Part shown: piece after piece, positions 17,245 to 24,437 of the stretch
Position numbering within the stretch: the first letter of the stretch is position 1
How the letters are laid out: each line of letters begins with the position of its first letter
From: Sphaerimonospora cavernae
GTDB lineage: Bacteria > Actinomycetota > Actinomycetes > Streptosporangiales > Streptosporangiaceae
Assembly (NCBI RefSeq): GCF_042435035.1
Contig: NZ_JBHMQT010000044.1
Span: forward strand, 124,001 to 188,000
DNA: 64,000 bases
Direction of reading: 5' to 3'
Position numbers and translations under genes: made by a program
The notes under the pieces: generated by a model
Database searches by the model: none
The model's input: only the letters and a program-made list of their open reading frames with translations
Told to the model about the DNA's origin: nothing

Positions 17245-17523
17245 ATGCCACGTAGCCTCAAGAAGGGTCCCTTCGTGGACGACCACCTGATGAAGAAGGT
17301 GGACGCCCAGAACGAGAAGGGCACCAAGACCGTCATCAAGACGTGGTCGCGGCGCTCCATGATCGTGCCGGACATGATCGGTCACACGATCGCCGTGCAC
17401 GACGGCCGCAAGCACGTCCCGGTCTTCGTCTCCGAGTCGATGATCGGTCACAAGCTCGGAGAGTTCGCCCCGACGCGGACGTTCCGCAGCCACGTCAAGG
17501 AAGACCGCCGCAGCCGGCGGTAA
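17245..17523 (+). CDS. rpsS: 30S ribosomal protein S19
   Basis: 92 residues, ATG 17245 with GTAGGAGCAG upstream. It reads MPRSLKKGPFVDDHLMKKVD and KTWSRRSMIVPDMIGHTIAVHDGRKHVPVFVSESMIGHKLGEFAPTRTF, the complete S19 fold that forms a head complex with S13. Length is normal. Confidence 0.98.
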   Translation: MPRSLKKGPFVDDHLMKKVDAQNEKGTKTVIKTWSRRSMIVPDMIGHTIAVHDGRKHVPVFVSESMIGHKLGEFAPTRTFRSHVKEDRRSRR

Positions 17524-17555
17524 GCGCCTTCAAGTAAGCATCAGAGGAGACAGCG

Positions 17556-17909
17556 ATGGAAGCCAGGGCACAGGCGCGGTACGCGCGCCACACGCCCCGG
17601 AAGGCCCGCCGCGTGGTGGACCTCATTCGCGGGCTGCCCGCTTCGGAGGCGCAGGCCGTGCTGCGGTTCGCTCCCCAGGCGGCGAGCGAGACGGTTTACA
17701 AGGTGCTCTCGAGCGCGATCGCGAACGCCGAGCACAACTTCAAGCTCGACCGGGACACACTGGTCGTGAGCCGCGCGTGGGTCGACGAGGGACCGACGCT
17801 GAAGCGGTTCCGCCCGCGCGCCCAGGGTCGTGCCTATCGGATCAACAAGCGGACCAGCCACATCACCGTGATCGTGGAGTCCCGCGAGCCGAAGGGGAGG
17901 ACCCGCTAG
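17556..17909 (+). CDS. rplV: 50S ribosomal protein L22
   Basis: 117 residues, ATG 17556 with GAGGAGA upstream. It shows ARYARHTPRKARRVVDLIRG and the long beta-hairpin DEGPTLKRFRPRAQGRAYRINKRTSHITV that lines the exit tunnel and shapes the macrolide site, without visible insertion or deletion. Its TAG overlaps the GTG start of rpsC (TAGTG). Confidence 0.98.
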   Translation: MEARAQARYARHTPRKARRVVDLIRGLPASEAQAVLRFAPQAASETVYKVLSSAIANAEHNFKLDRDTLVVSRAWVDEGPTLKRFRPRAQGRAYRINKRTSHITVIVESREPKGRTR

Positions 17910-18784
17910 TGGGCCAGAAGGTTAACCCGCACGGGTTCCGCCTTGGTATCACGACCGACTTCAAGAGCCGGTGGTACGCCGACAAGCTGTACAAGTCGTA
18001 CGTCGCCGAGGACGTGGCGATCCGCCGCATGCTGCAGAAGGGCATGGAGCGGGCCGGCATCTCCAAGGTCGAGATCGAGCGCACCACCGACCGCGTTCAG
18101 GTCGACATCCACACCGCCCGGCCGGGCATCGTCATCGGCCGCCGCGGCGCGGAGGCCGACCGCATCCGCGGCGACCTGGAGAAGCTGACCAAGAAGCAGG
18201 TCCAGCTCAACATCCTCGAGGTGAAGAACCCCGAGATCGACGCGCAGCTCGTCGCGCAGGGCGTGGCCGAGCAGCTGTCCAGCCGCGTCTCGTTCCGCAG
18301 GGCGATGCGCAAGGCCATGCAGTCCGCGATGAAGAGCGGGGCCAAGGGCATCCGGGTCCAGTGCTCGGGCCGTCTGGGTGGCGCCGAGATGTCGCGCTCG
18401 GAGTTCTACCGCGAGGGCCGGGTGCCGCTGCACACGCTGCGCGCGGACATCGACTTCGGCTTCTACGAGGCCCGCACGACCTTCGGCCGCATCGGCGTGA
18501 AGGTGTGGATCTACAAGGGCGAGGCCCCGACGAGCCGCGCCGAGCGTGAGGCGGCGGCTGCCGCCGCGGGCGCGCGGGCGGGTCAGCGCCGCGAGGAGCG
18601 GCGTGGCGAGCGTCCGCGTCGCGGCGGTGGCGGTGGCGAGCGTCCGCGTCGGGGCGGCGCAGGCCGCGGGGACCGTGCCGGCCGGGGCGAGGGCCCCAGG
18701 ACCGACGCAAGCAGGAGCGAGGCGGCTTCGCAGGCCGCCCCCGAGACCGGCCCGGCGCAGCAGCCGGGTGCTGAAGGGAGCTGA
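17909..18784 (+). CDS. rpsC: 30S ribosomal protein S3 with long Arg/Gly-rich tail
   Basis: 291 residues from GTG 17909 (MGQKVNPHGFRLGITTDFKS), overlapping the rplV stop. The KH domain (GIVIGRRGAEADRIRGDLEKL) and C-terminal domain are intact; S3 helps form the mRNA entry helicase site. After about residue 210 it carries an unstructured basic tail with two near-identical GERPRRGGGG-type units and ends in an Ala/Glu/Ser-rich stretch. Such tails occur in actinobacterial S3, but this one is long and repetitive. rplP starts 2 bases after the stop. Confidence 0.97.
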   Translation: MGQKVNPHGFRLGITTDFKSRWYADKLYKSYVAEDVAIRRMLQKGMERAGISKVEIERTTDRVQVDIHTARPGIVIGRRGAEADRIRGDLEKLTKKQVQLNILEVKNPEIDAQLVAQGVAEQLSSRVSFRRAMRKAMQSAMKSGAKGIRVQCSGRLGGAEMSRSEFYREGRVPLHTLRADIDFGFYEARTTFGRIGVKVWIYKGEAPTSRAEREAAAAAAGARAGQRREERRGERPRRGGGGGERPRRGGAGRGDRAGRGEGPRTDASRSEAASQAAPETGPAQQPGAEGS

Positions 18785-18786
18785 CC

Positions 18787-19206
18787 ATGCTGATCCCGCG
18801 CAGGGTCAAGCACCGCAAGCAGCACCGGCCTGACCGTAGCGGCGCCGCCAAGGGTGGCACCCGGGTCGTGTTCGGCGAGTTCGGCATCCAGGCGCTTGAG
18901 CACGCCTACGTGACGAACCGCCAGATCGAGGCCGCGCGTATCGCCATGACTCGGCACATTCGCCGTGGTGGAAAGGTCTGGATCAACATCTTCCCGGACC
19001 GTCCGCTCACGAAGAAGCCCGCCGAGACCCGAATGGGTTCCGGTAAGGGCTCGCCGGAGTGGTGGATTGCCAATGTCAAGCCCGGCCGCGTCATGTTCGA
19101 GCTGTCCGGCGTCGCCGAGCCCGTGGCCCGTGAGGCCATGCGGCGCGCGATGCACAAGCTCCCGATGAAGTGCCGGTTCGTGAAGCGAGAGGTGGGCGAA
19201 GCCTGA
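18787..19206 (+). CDS. rplP: 50S ribosomal protein L16
   Basis: 139 residues, ATG 18787 (MLIPRRVKHRKQHRPDRSG). The family blocks GGTRVVFGEFGIQALE, the arginine-rich IFPDRPLTKKPAETRMGSGKGSPEWWIANVKPG loop that contacts A-site tRNA, and the C-terminal helix REAMRRAMHKLPMKCRFVKREVGEA are complete. The DNA for that last stretch recurs in decayed form immediately downstream, before rpmC. Confidence 0.98.
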   Translation: MLIPRRVKHRKQHRPDRSGAAKGGTRVVFGEFGIQALEHAYVTNRQIEAARIAMTRHIRRGGKVWINIFPDRPLTKKPAETRMGSGKGSPEWWIANVKPGRVMFELSGVAEPVAREAMRRAMHKLPMKCRFVKREVGEA

Positions 19207-19274
19207 TGTTTCAAGCACAAGCTCCCCATGCTGTGCTCGCTGGGTTCGTCAAGCGTGAAGTGGGTGAGGCGTGA
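19206..19274 (+). pseudogene. Decayed duplicate of the rplP 3' end
   Basis: The 68-base rplP-rpmC gap is not random spacer. Bases 19215-19274 align with 19152-19206 (end of rplP) at 45 of 55 positions plus one 5-base insertion (TCGCT, 19237-19241). The last codons of the relic read GFVKREVGEA-stop, the same peptide as the true L16 end (RFVKREVGEA-stop), and all six DNA differences within FVKREVGEA are third-position synonymous changes. The upstream part (HKLPM) is in another frame because of the insertion. The relic can be read as a 22-codon frame from ATG 19206 (overlapping the rplP stop as TGATG) to TGA 19272-19274, which overlaps the rpmC start. The best reading is the leftover tail of a second, divergent rplP allele. 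Confidence 0.85.
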
Positions 19275-19510
19275 TGGCGAAGGGTCTGACCGCCGCTGAG
19301 CTGCGGGTGGAGGACCAGGACGTCCTGGTCCAGAAGCTGAAGGAAGCCAAGGAGGAGCTGTTCAACCTCCGCTTCCAGTCGGCGACCGGCCAGTTGGAGA
19401 GCCACGGGCGGCTCCGCGCCGTCCGTCGCGAGATCGCCCGTATCTACACCGTGATGCGTGAGCGCGAGCTCGGCATCGTCACGGTCGAGAAGGAGTCGAG
19501 CGATGGCTGA
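19274..19510 (+). CDS. rpmC: 50S ribosomal protein L29
   Basis: 78 residues from ATG 19274 (MAKGLTAAELRVEDQDVLVQ); a GTG three bases earlier is in frame but the TGATG coupling and family N-terminus favour the ATG. Two helices with KLKEAKEELFNLRFQSATGQLESHGRLRAVRREIARIYTVMRERE are typical L29. It sits next to L23 at the tunnel exit. The 3' end overlaps rpsQ by 8 bases. Confidence 0.95.
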   Translation: MAKGLTAAELRVEDQDVLVQKLKEAKEELFNLRFQSATGQLESHGRLRAVRREIARIYTVMRERELGIVTVEKESSDG

Positions 19511-19805
19511 GACAACCGAGGCAACTGAGGCGACCGAGGCCGGTCGCGAGGCCGCGCGGAACTACCGCAAGACCCGTGAGGGCCTGGTGGTCAGCGACAA
19601 GATGGACAAGACCGTCGTCGTCGCTGTCGAGGACCGCGTGAAGCACCCGCTGTACGGCAAGGTCATCCGTCGGACGACCAAGTACAAGGCCCACGACGAG
19701 CAGAACGCGTGCGGCGTCGGCGACCGCGTCCTCCTGATGGAGACCCGGCCGATGTCCGCCACCAAGCGCTGGCGAGTCATCGAGATCCTCGAGAAGGCCA
19801 AGTAA
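19503..19805 (+). CDS. rpsQ: 30S ribosomal protein S17
   Basis: 100 residues. ATG 19503 lies inside the end of rpmC and gives an acidic Thr/Glu repeat N-terminus (MAETTEATEATEAGREAARN) before the S17 core NYRKTREGLVVSDKMDKTVVVAVEDRVKHPLYGKVIRRTTKYKAHDE. The TEA repeat extension is characteristic of some actinobacteria. It ends the S10 operon; a perfect hairpin follows. Confidence 0.97.
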   Translation: MAETTEATEATEAGREAARNYRKTREGLVVSDKMDKTVVVAVEDRVKHPLYGKVIRRTTKYKAHDEQNACGVGDRVLLMETRPMSATKRWRVIEILEKAK

Positions 19806-19817
19806 CACGAACGCGCC

Positions 19818-19848
19818 TCGTGGGGGGTGGGTGGACCACCCCCCACGA
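19818..19848 (+). terminator. Perfect 13-bp hairpin between rpsQ and rplN
   Basis: TCGTGGGGGGTGG (19818-19830), loop GTGGA, then CCACCCCCCACGA (19836-19848). No T tract follows. It probably attenuates or ends the S10 transcript at the S10/spc boundary. The rest of the 187-base gap to rplN shows no promoter I could support. Confidence 0.7.
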
Positions 19849-19992
19849 CGGTGTCCAAGGGGTCGGGCGGATCACCCGCACGGCCCGCCCGCGGCGGCGG
19901 TCGTACGGCTGTCGCCGGGGGAACAAGACCACATCAGGTTCCGCCAGGCTCATCCGCGAGGGTGAGAACCGGCGCGACACACAGGAGTTGAC

Positions 19993-20361
19993 GTGATCCA
20001 GCAGGAGTCGCGGCTCAAGGTCGCCGACAACACGGGTGCGAAGGAAATCCTCTGCATCCGTGTTCTCGGTGGCTCGGGTCGGCGCTACGCGGGAATCGGC
20101 GACGTCATCGTTGCTACGGTGAAGGACGCCATTCCCGGCGGAGGCGTGAAGAAAGGCGACGTTGTCAAGGCGGTCGTGGTGCGCACAGTGAAGGAGCGCC
20201 GCCGCCCCGACGGCTCCTACATCCGCTTCGACGAGAACGCGGCGGTCATCATCAAGGACAGCGGCGACCCTCGGGGCACCCGCATCTTCGGCCCGGTGGG
20301 CCGGGAACTGCGCGACAAGAAGTTCATGCGCATCATCTCGCTCGCCCCGGAGGTGCTGTGA
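19993..20361 (+). CDS. rplN: 50S ribosomal protein L14
   Basis: 122 residues, GTG 19993 with GGAG at 19984-19987 (MIQQESRLKVADNTGAKEIL). It contains the standard GGSGRRYAGIGDVIVATVKDAIPGG and VRTVKERRRPDGSYIRFDENAAVI blocks. L14 lies at the subunit interface and is the binding site of silencing factor RsfS. First gene of the spc operon; TGATG overlap with rplX. Confidence 0.98.
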   Translation: MIQQESRLKVADNTGAKEILCIRVLGGSGRRYAGIGDVIVATVKDAIPGGGVKKGDVVKAVVVRTVKERRRPDGSYIRFDENAAVIIKDSGDPRGTRIFGPVGRELRDKKFMRIISLAPEVL

Positions 20362-20672
20362 TGCCGACGCCGAAGCTGCATGTGAAGAAGGGTGACCTCG
20401 TCCAGGTCATCGCCGGCAAGGACAAGGGTGCCAAGGGCCGTGTGATCGCCGCCAACCCGCGCGACCAGCGCGTGGTGGTCGAGGGCGTGAACATGATCAA
20501 GAAGCACTCCAAGGTGACCCACCAGGGTCCGCGCGGCGCCAAGGAGGGCGGCGTGCAGACCATGGAGGCCCCCATCCACGTGAGCAACGTCAAGAAGCTC
20601 AAGGACGAGGACAAGGCCGAGAAGAAGTCCGCCGGCAAGGACGAGTCCGGCGCGGCGGGTGAGGACAGCTGA
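20361..20672 (+). CDS. rplX: 50S ribosomal protein L24
   Basis: 103 residues from ATG 20361 (overlapping the rplN stop). The KOW motif KKGDLVQVIAGKDKGAKGRVIAANPRDQRVVVEGVNMIKKHSK is complete; the C-terminus is a Lys/Glu-rich tail (DEDKAEKKSAGKDESGAAGEDS). It is an early assembly protein at the 5' end of 23S rRNA. The stop overlaps rplE (TGATG). Confidence 0.97.
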   Translation: MPTPKLHVKKGDLVQVIAGKDKGAKGRVIAANPRDQRVVVEGVNMIKKHSKVTHQGPRGAKEGGVQTMEAPIHVSNVKKLKDEDKAEKKSAGKDESGAAGEDS

Positions 20673-21241
20673 TGACCGCCACGACTGAAGAACGCGTCGT
20701 TCCGCGCCTCAAGCAGCGCTACCGCGAGGAGATCATCGCGAAGCTGCGTGAGGAGTTCGGGATCGAGAACATCATGCAGGTGCCCACGATCACCAAGATC
20801 AAGGTGAACATGGGCGTCGGCGAGGCCGCCCGCGACTCGAAGCTCATCGAAGGCGCCGTTCGCGACCTCACCGCGATCACCGGTCAGAAGCCGGCCGTCG
20901 CCCGCGCCCGCAAGTCCATCGCGCAGTTCAAGCTGCGCGAGGGCATGCCGATCGGCGCGCACGTGACGTTGCGTGGCGACCGCATGTGGGAGTTCCTCGA
21001 CCGCCTGCTGTCCCTGGCGCTGCCGCGCATCAGGGACTTCCGCGGCCTGTCGCCGAAGCAGTTCGACGGCAACGGCAACTACACGTTCGGTCTGACCGAG
21101 CAGGTCATGTTCCACGAGGTGGACCAGGACAAGGTCGACCGGCAGCGGGGCATGGACATCACGGTCGTGACCACCGCGAAGAACGACGAGCAGGGCCGGG
21201 CGCTGCTGAAGCTCCTCGGATTCCCCTTCAAGGAGGCCTGA
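20672..21241 (+). CDS. rplE: 50S ribosomal protein L5
   Basis: 189 residues, ATG 20672. It shows LKQRYREEIIAKLREEFGIENIMQVPTITKIKVNMGVG and GMPIGAHVTLRGDRMWEFLDRLLSLALPRIRDFRG, the 5S rRNA-binding protein of the central protuberance. Length is normal for the family. rpsN follows after 2 bases. Confidence 0.98.
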   Translation: MTATTEERVVPRLKQRYREEIIAKLREEFGIENIMQVPTITKIKVNMGVGEAARDSKLIEGAVRDLTAITGQKPAVARARKSIAQFKLREGMPIGAHVTLRGDRMWEFLDRLLSLALPRIRDFRGLSPKQFDGNGNYTFGLTEQVMFHEVDQDKVDRQRGMDITVVTTAKNDEQGRALLKLLGFPFKEA

Positions 21242-21243
21242 TC

Positions 21244-21429
21244 ATGGCGAAGACGTCGCTGAAGGTCAAGGCAGCGCGCAAGCAGAAGTTCGAGGTCCGG
21301 GCGTACACTCGTTGCTCCCGCTGTGGCCGGCCCCGCGCTGTCTACCGTAAGTTCGGGCTGTGCCGCGTGTGTTTCCGTGAGATGGCGCACCGCGGCGAGC
21401 TGCCCGGCATCACCAAGTCGAGCTGGTAA
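21244..21429 (+). CDS. rpsN: 30S ribosomal protein S14, short zinc-binding type (type Z)
   Basis: 61 residues from ATG 21244 (MAKTSLKVKAARKQKFEVRA). Cysteines C24, C27, C40 and C43 (TRCSRCG, LCRVCF) form the zinc ribbon, marking the zinc-containing short form and not the longer zinc-free S14 that actinobacteria keep elsewhere for zinc starvation. The position between L5 and S8 is the housekeeping one. Confidence 0.97.
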   Translation: MAKTSLKVKAARKQKFEVRAYTRCSRCGRPRAVYRKFGLCRVCFREMAHRGELPGITKSSW

Positions 21430-21573
21430 GCCCCGCCGGGCTGCCGGCCGTACGTCAGAAGTAGTAACCAACCGGGCGCTGTTCGCAGCGCCCACGACCG
21501 CACCGAAGGTCCGCCGCGTTTCGAGGAGACGAAACGAACCGGGCGGAAACCGCGGTGAGGAAGGCCACCGGCC

Positions 21574-21972
21574 ATGACGATGACCGACCCGATCGCAGAC
21601 ATGTTGACGCGTCTGCGCAACGCGAACTCGGCCTATCACGACAGCGTGACCATGCCCTACTCAAAGATCAAGGCCCACATCGCCGAGATCCTGCAGCAGG
21701 AGGGCTACATCCAGGCCTGGAGCGTCGAGGACGCCAAGGTCGGCAAGAACCTCGTGGTGGAGCTCAAGTTCGGGCCCACCCGCGAGCGTGCGCTCGCGGG
21801 CCTGCGCCGGGTGTCGAAGCCCGGTCTGCGGGTCTATGCAAGGAAGGACAACCTGCCTCGAGTCCTGGGCGGGCTGGGCGTCGCGATCATTTCGACGTCC
21901 AGCGGCCTGATGACCGACAGGCAGGCCGGCAAGCGTGGAGTGGGCGGGGAAGTCCTCGCCTACGTCTGGTAA
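21574..21972 (+). CDS. rpsH: 30S ribosomal protein S8
   Basis: 132 residues, ATG 21574 with GAGGAAGGCCACC upstream (MTMTDPIADMLTRLRNANSAYHDSV). The C-terminal ISTSSGLMTDRQAGKRGVGGEVLAYVW is diagnostic. S8 binds the central domain of 16S rRNA and in E. coli represses the spc operon at the L5 region; no such target was recognised here. The 144-base rpsN-rpsH gap shows nothing notable. Confidence 0.98.
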   Translation: MTMTDPIADMLTRLRNANSAYHDSVTMPYSKIKAHIAEILQQEGYIQAWSVEDAKVGKNLVVELKFGPTRERALAGLRRVSKPGLRVYARKDNLPRVLGGLGVAIISTSSGLMTDRQAGKRGVGGEVLAYVW

Positions 21973-21991
21973 CGAGGGGAGGAACCACAGC

Positions 21992-22534
21992 ATGTCGCGA
22001 ATCGGACGGCTGCCCATCCCCGTACCGTCGGGTGTCGAGGTCACCATCAACGGCCGGGATGTCCAGGTCAAGGGGCCGAAGGGCACGCTCGCTCACACCG
22101 TCGTCGAACCGATCGAGATCGCCAGGGCCGAGGACGGCACCATCGCCGTCACCCGCCCGAACGATGAGAACAAGGTTCGTGCGCTTCACGGGCTGTCTCG
22201 GACGCTCATCGCCAACATGGTGACGGGTGTGACGCAGGGGTACACGAAGACGCTGGAGATCGTGGGCGTCGGTTACCGTGTCCAGGCCAAGGGCCCGAAC
22301 CAGCTCGAGTTCTCGCTGGGCTTCAGCCACCCGGTGGTCGTGGACGCTCCTGAGGGCGTCACCTTCCGCGTCGAGAAGCCGACGCTGTTCCACGTGGACG
22401 GCATCGACAAGCAGAGGGTCGGCGAGGTCGCCGCGAACATCAGGAAGCTGCGCAAGCCGGACCCGTACAAGGGCAAGGGCGTGCGCTACCAGGGTGAGGT
22501 TATCCGCCGCAAGGTCGGAAAGGCTGGTAAGTAG
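21992..22534 (+). CDS. rplF: 50S ribosomal protein L6
   Basis: 180 residues; ATG 21992 with GGGGAGG upstream gives MSRIGRLPIPVPSGVEVTIN, so the in-frame reading from 21935 is discarded. Duplicated L6 domains end with the conserved DPYKGKGVRYQGEVIRRKVGKAGK. It sits near the sarcin-ricin loop where elongation factors bind. rplR starts 2 bases after the stop. Confidence 0.98.
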   Translation: MSRIGRLPIPVPSGVEVTINGRDVQVKGPKGTLAHTVVEPIEIARAEDGTIAVTRPNDENKVRALHGLSRTLIANMVTGVTQGYTKTLEIVGVGYRVQAKGPNQLEFSLGFSHPVVVDAPEGVTFRVEKPTLFHVDGIDKQRVGEVAANIRKLRKPDPYKGKGVRYQGEVIRRKVGKAGK

Positions 22535-22536
22535 GC

Positions 22537-22920
22537 ATGGCTGGGAAGACTGCGTTCGGCAAGCACACCGCCGCCCGCACGGTCTCGCGGGCCCGCCGGC
22601 ACCGCCGCGTCCGGAAGAAGGTCGTCGGCACGGTGGAGCGTCCGCGCCTGGTCGTCAACCGGTCCACGCGGCACCTGTTCGTGCAGATCGTCGACGACAC
22701 CAAGGGCCACACGCTGGTGAGCGCGTCCACCATGGACGCCTCGCTGCGCGGTGCTGAGGGCGACAAGACCGAGAAGGCGAAGAAGGTCGGCGAGCTTCTC
22801 GCTCAGCGGGCCAAGACCGCCGGGATCACCGCTGTCGTGTTCGACCGCGGTGGCAACCGCTACGCGGGGCGCCTCGCGGCCCTCGCGGACAGCGCCCGTG
22901 AAGGCGGGCTGGAGTTCTGA
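22537..22920 (+). CDS. rplR: 50S ribosomal protein L18
   Basis: 127 residues, ATG 22537. It shows RARRHRRVRKKVVGTVERPRLVVNRSTRHLFVQIVDD and AGITAVVFDRGGNRYAGRLAALADSAREGGLEF, the 5S rRNA-binding protein. Its stop overlaps the ATG of a 14-codon reading frame that itself overlaps rpsE. Confidence 0.98.
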   Translation: MAGKTAFGKHTAARTVSRARRHRRVRKKVVGTVERPRLVVNRSTRHLFVQIVDDTKGHTLVSASTMDASLRGAEGDKTEKAKKVGELLAQRAKTAGITAVVFDRGGNRYAGRLAALADSAREGGLEF

Positions 22921-22964
22921 TGACCTCGGCCCGTGACATGAGCAACGAGAAGAGGAACCACTGA
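22920..22964 (+). other. 14-codon mini-frame bridging rplR and rpsE
   Basis: The gap between rplR and rpsE is exactly one short frame: ATG 22920 overlaps the rplR stop (TGATG), it reads MTSARDMSNEKRNH, and its TGA (22962-22964) overlaps the rpsE ATG (TGATGG). It could carry terminating ribosomes across the gap and keep translational coupling, and its 3' half contains the GAGAAGAGG ribosome-binding stretch of rpsE. It may be chance; no function as a peptide is proposed. Confidence 0.35.
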
Positions 22965-23596
22965 TGGCTGCAGCTCCGCGTCGCGGTGCGGGCGGCGGTG
23001 GCGAGCGGCGGGACCGTCGTGACGATCGCCGCGGCGGCGCCGCCGACAAGGGCGTCTCGTACATCGAGCGCGTCGTAAAGATCAACCGAGTGGCCAAGGT
23101 CGTCAAGGGCGGCCGGCGCTTCAGCTTCACCGCGCTGGTCGTCGTCGGCGACGGCAACGGCATGGTCGGAGTCGGGTACGGCAAGGCCAAGGAGGTGCCC
23201 GCGGCGATCGCCAAGGGCGTCGAGGAAGCCAAGAAGCACTTCTTCAAGGTGCCCCGCATCCAGGGCACGATCCCGCACACGGTGCAGGGCGAGGAAGCCG
23301 CCGGCGTCGTGCTGCTGCGTCCGGCCTCGCCCGGTACCGGAGTCATCGCGGGTGGCCCGGTGCGTGCGGTTCTGGAGGCCGCCGGGATCCACGACGTGCT
23401 GTCGAAGTCGCTCGGCTCCCAGAACCCGATCAACATCGTCCACGCCACCGTGCGGGCTCTGAAGGACCTCAGCCGTCCCGAGGAGATCGCCGCCCGCCGT
23501 GGGCTGCCGATCGAGGACGTCGCCCCCAAGGCCATGCTCAAGGCGCGTGCCGAGGGTCTCGCCGAGGCCGCGGCGGCGGCGAAGGCGGTGAGCTGA
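22964..23596 (+). CDS. rpsE: 30S ribosomal protein S5
   Basis: 210 residues, ATG 22964. A basic Gly/Arg-rich N-terminus (RRGAGGGGERRDRRDDRRGG) precedes the double-stranded-RNA-binding core SYIERVVKINRVAKVVKGGRRFSF, with the spectinomycin-loop region and VGYGKAKEVPAAIAKGVEEAKK all typical. S5 takes part in decoding fidelity and mRNA entry. rpmD follows after 3 bases. Confidence 0.98.
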   Translation: MAAAPRRGAGGGGERRDRRDDRRGGAADKGVSYIERVVKINRVAKVVKGGRRFSFTALVVVGDGNGMVGVGYGKAKEVPAAIAKGVEEAKKHFFKVPRIQGTIPHTVQGEEAAGVVLLRPASPGTGVIAGGPVRAVLEAAGIHDVLSKSLGSQNPINIVHATVRALKDLSRPEEIAARRGLPIEDVAPKAMLKARAEGLAEAAAAAKAVS

Positions 23597-23599
23597 CCG

Positions 23600-23782
23600 A
23601 TGGCCCGACTGAAGATCACCCAGCTCCGATCGAAGATCGGTGGCAAGCAGAACCAGCGTGACTCGCTGCGCTCGCTGGGTCTGAAGCGGATCGGCGACGT
23701 CGTCATCAAGGAGGACCGCCCGGAGATCCGTGGCATGGCCGCCGTGGTGGCGCACCTCGTCCACGTCGAAGAGGTCGATTAG
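23600..23782 (+). CDS. rpmD: 50S ribosomal protein L30
   Basis: 60 residues, ATG 23600: MARLKITQLRSKIGGKQNQR, then SLRSLGLKRIGDVVIKEDRPEIRGMAAVVAHLVHVEEVD. This is the full short bacterial L30, encoded between S5 and L15 as usual. rplO follows 2 bases later. Confidence 0.97.
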   Translation: MARLKITQLRSKIGGKQNQRDSLRSLGLKRIGDVVIKEDRPEIRGMAAVVAHLVHVEEVD

Positions 23783-23784
23783 GC

Positions 23785-24240
23785 ATGACTGAGAACGCTC
23801 CTCTCAAGATTCACGACCTCCGTCCCGCCCCCGGCGCCAACAAGGCCAAGGTCCGTAAGGGTCGCGGCGAGGCTTCCAAGGGCAAGACGGCCGGTCGCGG
23901 CACCAAGGGCACCAAGGCCCGTAAGACCGTCGCCCTCGGCTTCGAGGGTGGCCAGATCCCGCTCCAGCGGCGGCTGCCGAAGCTGAAGGGCTTCTCCAAC
24001 GCCCTGTTCAAGACGACCTACCAGGTCGTCAACCTGGACAGGCTCGGCGAGCTGTTCCCGGCCGGCGGGACCGTCACCCTGGACGACCTCGTCGCCAAGG
24101 GCGCGGTGCGTAAGAACCAGCCCGTCAAGGTGTTGGGAACCGGAGACATCTCCGTGGCGTTGAACGTGCAGGCGCACGCCTTCTCGGCCACCGCCAAGGA
24201 GAAGATCGCCGCCGCCGGTGGTTCGGTCTCCGAGCTGTAG
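23785..24240 (+). CDS. rplO: 50S ribosomal protein L15
   Basis: 151 residues, ATG 23785 with AGGTCGATTAGGC upstream. The glycine- and lysine-rich N-terminal extension KVRKGRGEASKGKTAGRGTKGTKARKTV and GFEGGQIPLQRRLPKLKGF are diagnostic. L15 is a late-assembly organiser in the 50S interior. It is the last gene of the spc operon before a hairpin. Confidence 0.98.
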   Translation: MTENAPLKIHDLRPAPGANKAKVRKGRGEASKGKTAGRGTKGTKARKTVALGFEGGQIPLQRRLPKLKGFSNALFKTTYQVVNLDRLGELFPAGGTVTLDDLVAKGAVRKNQPVKVLGTGDISVALNVQAHAFSATAKEKIAAAGGSVSEL

Positions 24241-24272
24241 ACACAGCCGAGGTCCGGCCAAGGATGTGCGGA

Positions 24273-24303
24273 GGCGCGGAGGTTCGTTATGAGCCTCCGC
24301 GCC
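24273..24303 (+). terminator. Hairpin between rplO and secY
   Basis: GGCGCGGAGG (24273-24282) pairs perfectly with CCTCCGCGCC (24294-24303) around an 11-base loop. It may end or attenuate the spc transcript upstream of secY. Confidence 0.6.
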
Positions 24304-24313
24304 CGTAGTGCGT

Positions 24314-24344
24314 TAGAGTTCGCTGGGCAGCGAGTTGACTCGCT
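24314..24344 (+). promoter_or_regulatory. Inverted repeat and -10-like element upstream of secY
   Basis: AGCGAGT (24329-24335) and ACTCGCT (24338-24344) form a 7-bp inverted repeat with a 2-base spacer, typical in size for a repressor site or small hairpin. TAGAGT at 24314-24319 could be a -10 element, but no good -35 is seen. The secY start lies about 95 bases further on. Confidence 0.35.
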
Positions 24345-24437
24345 GTTCGACCCCGTTTGTTGGCAAGAAGAAATGTCGATGGTCGCCCCCCAGCCCATCG
24401 CCGACCATTACCGCGTCTCTGGCGCGCAGGAGGGACC

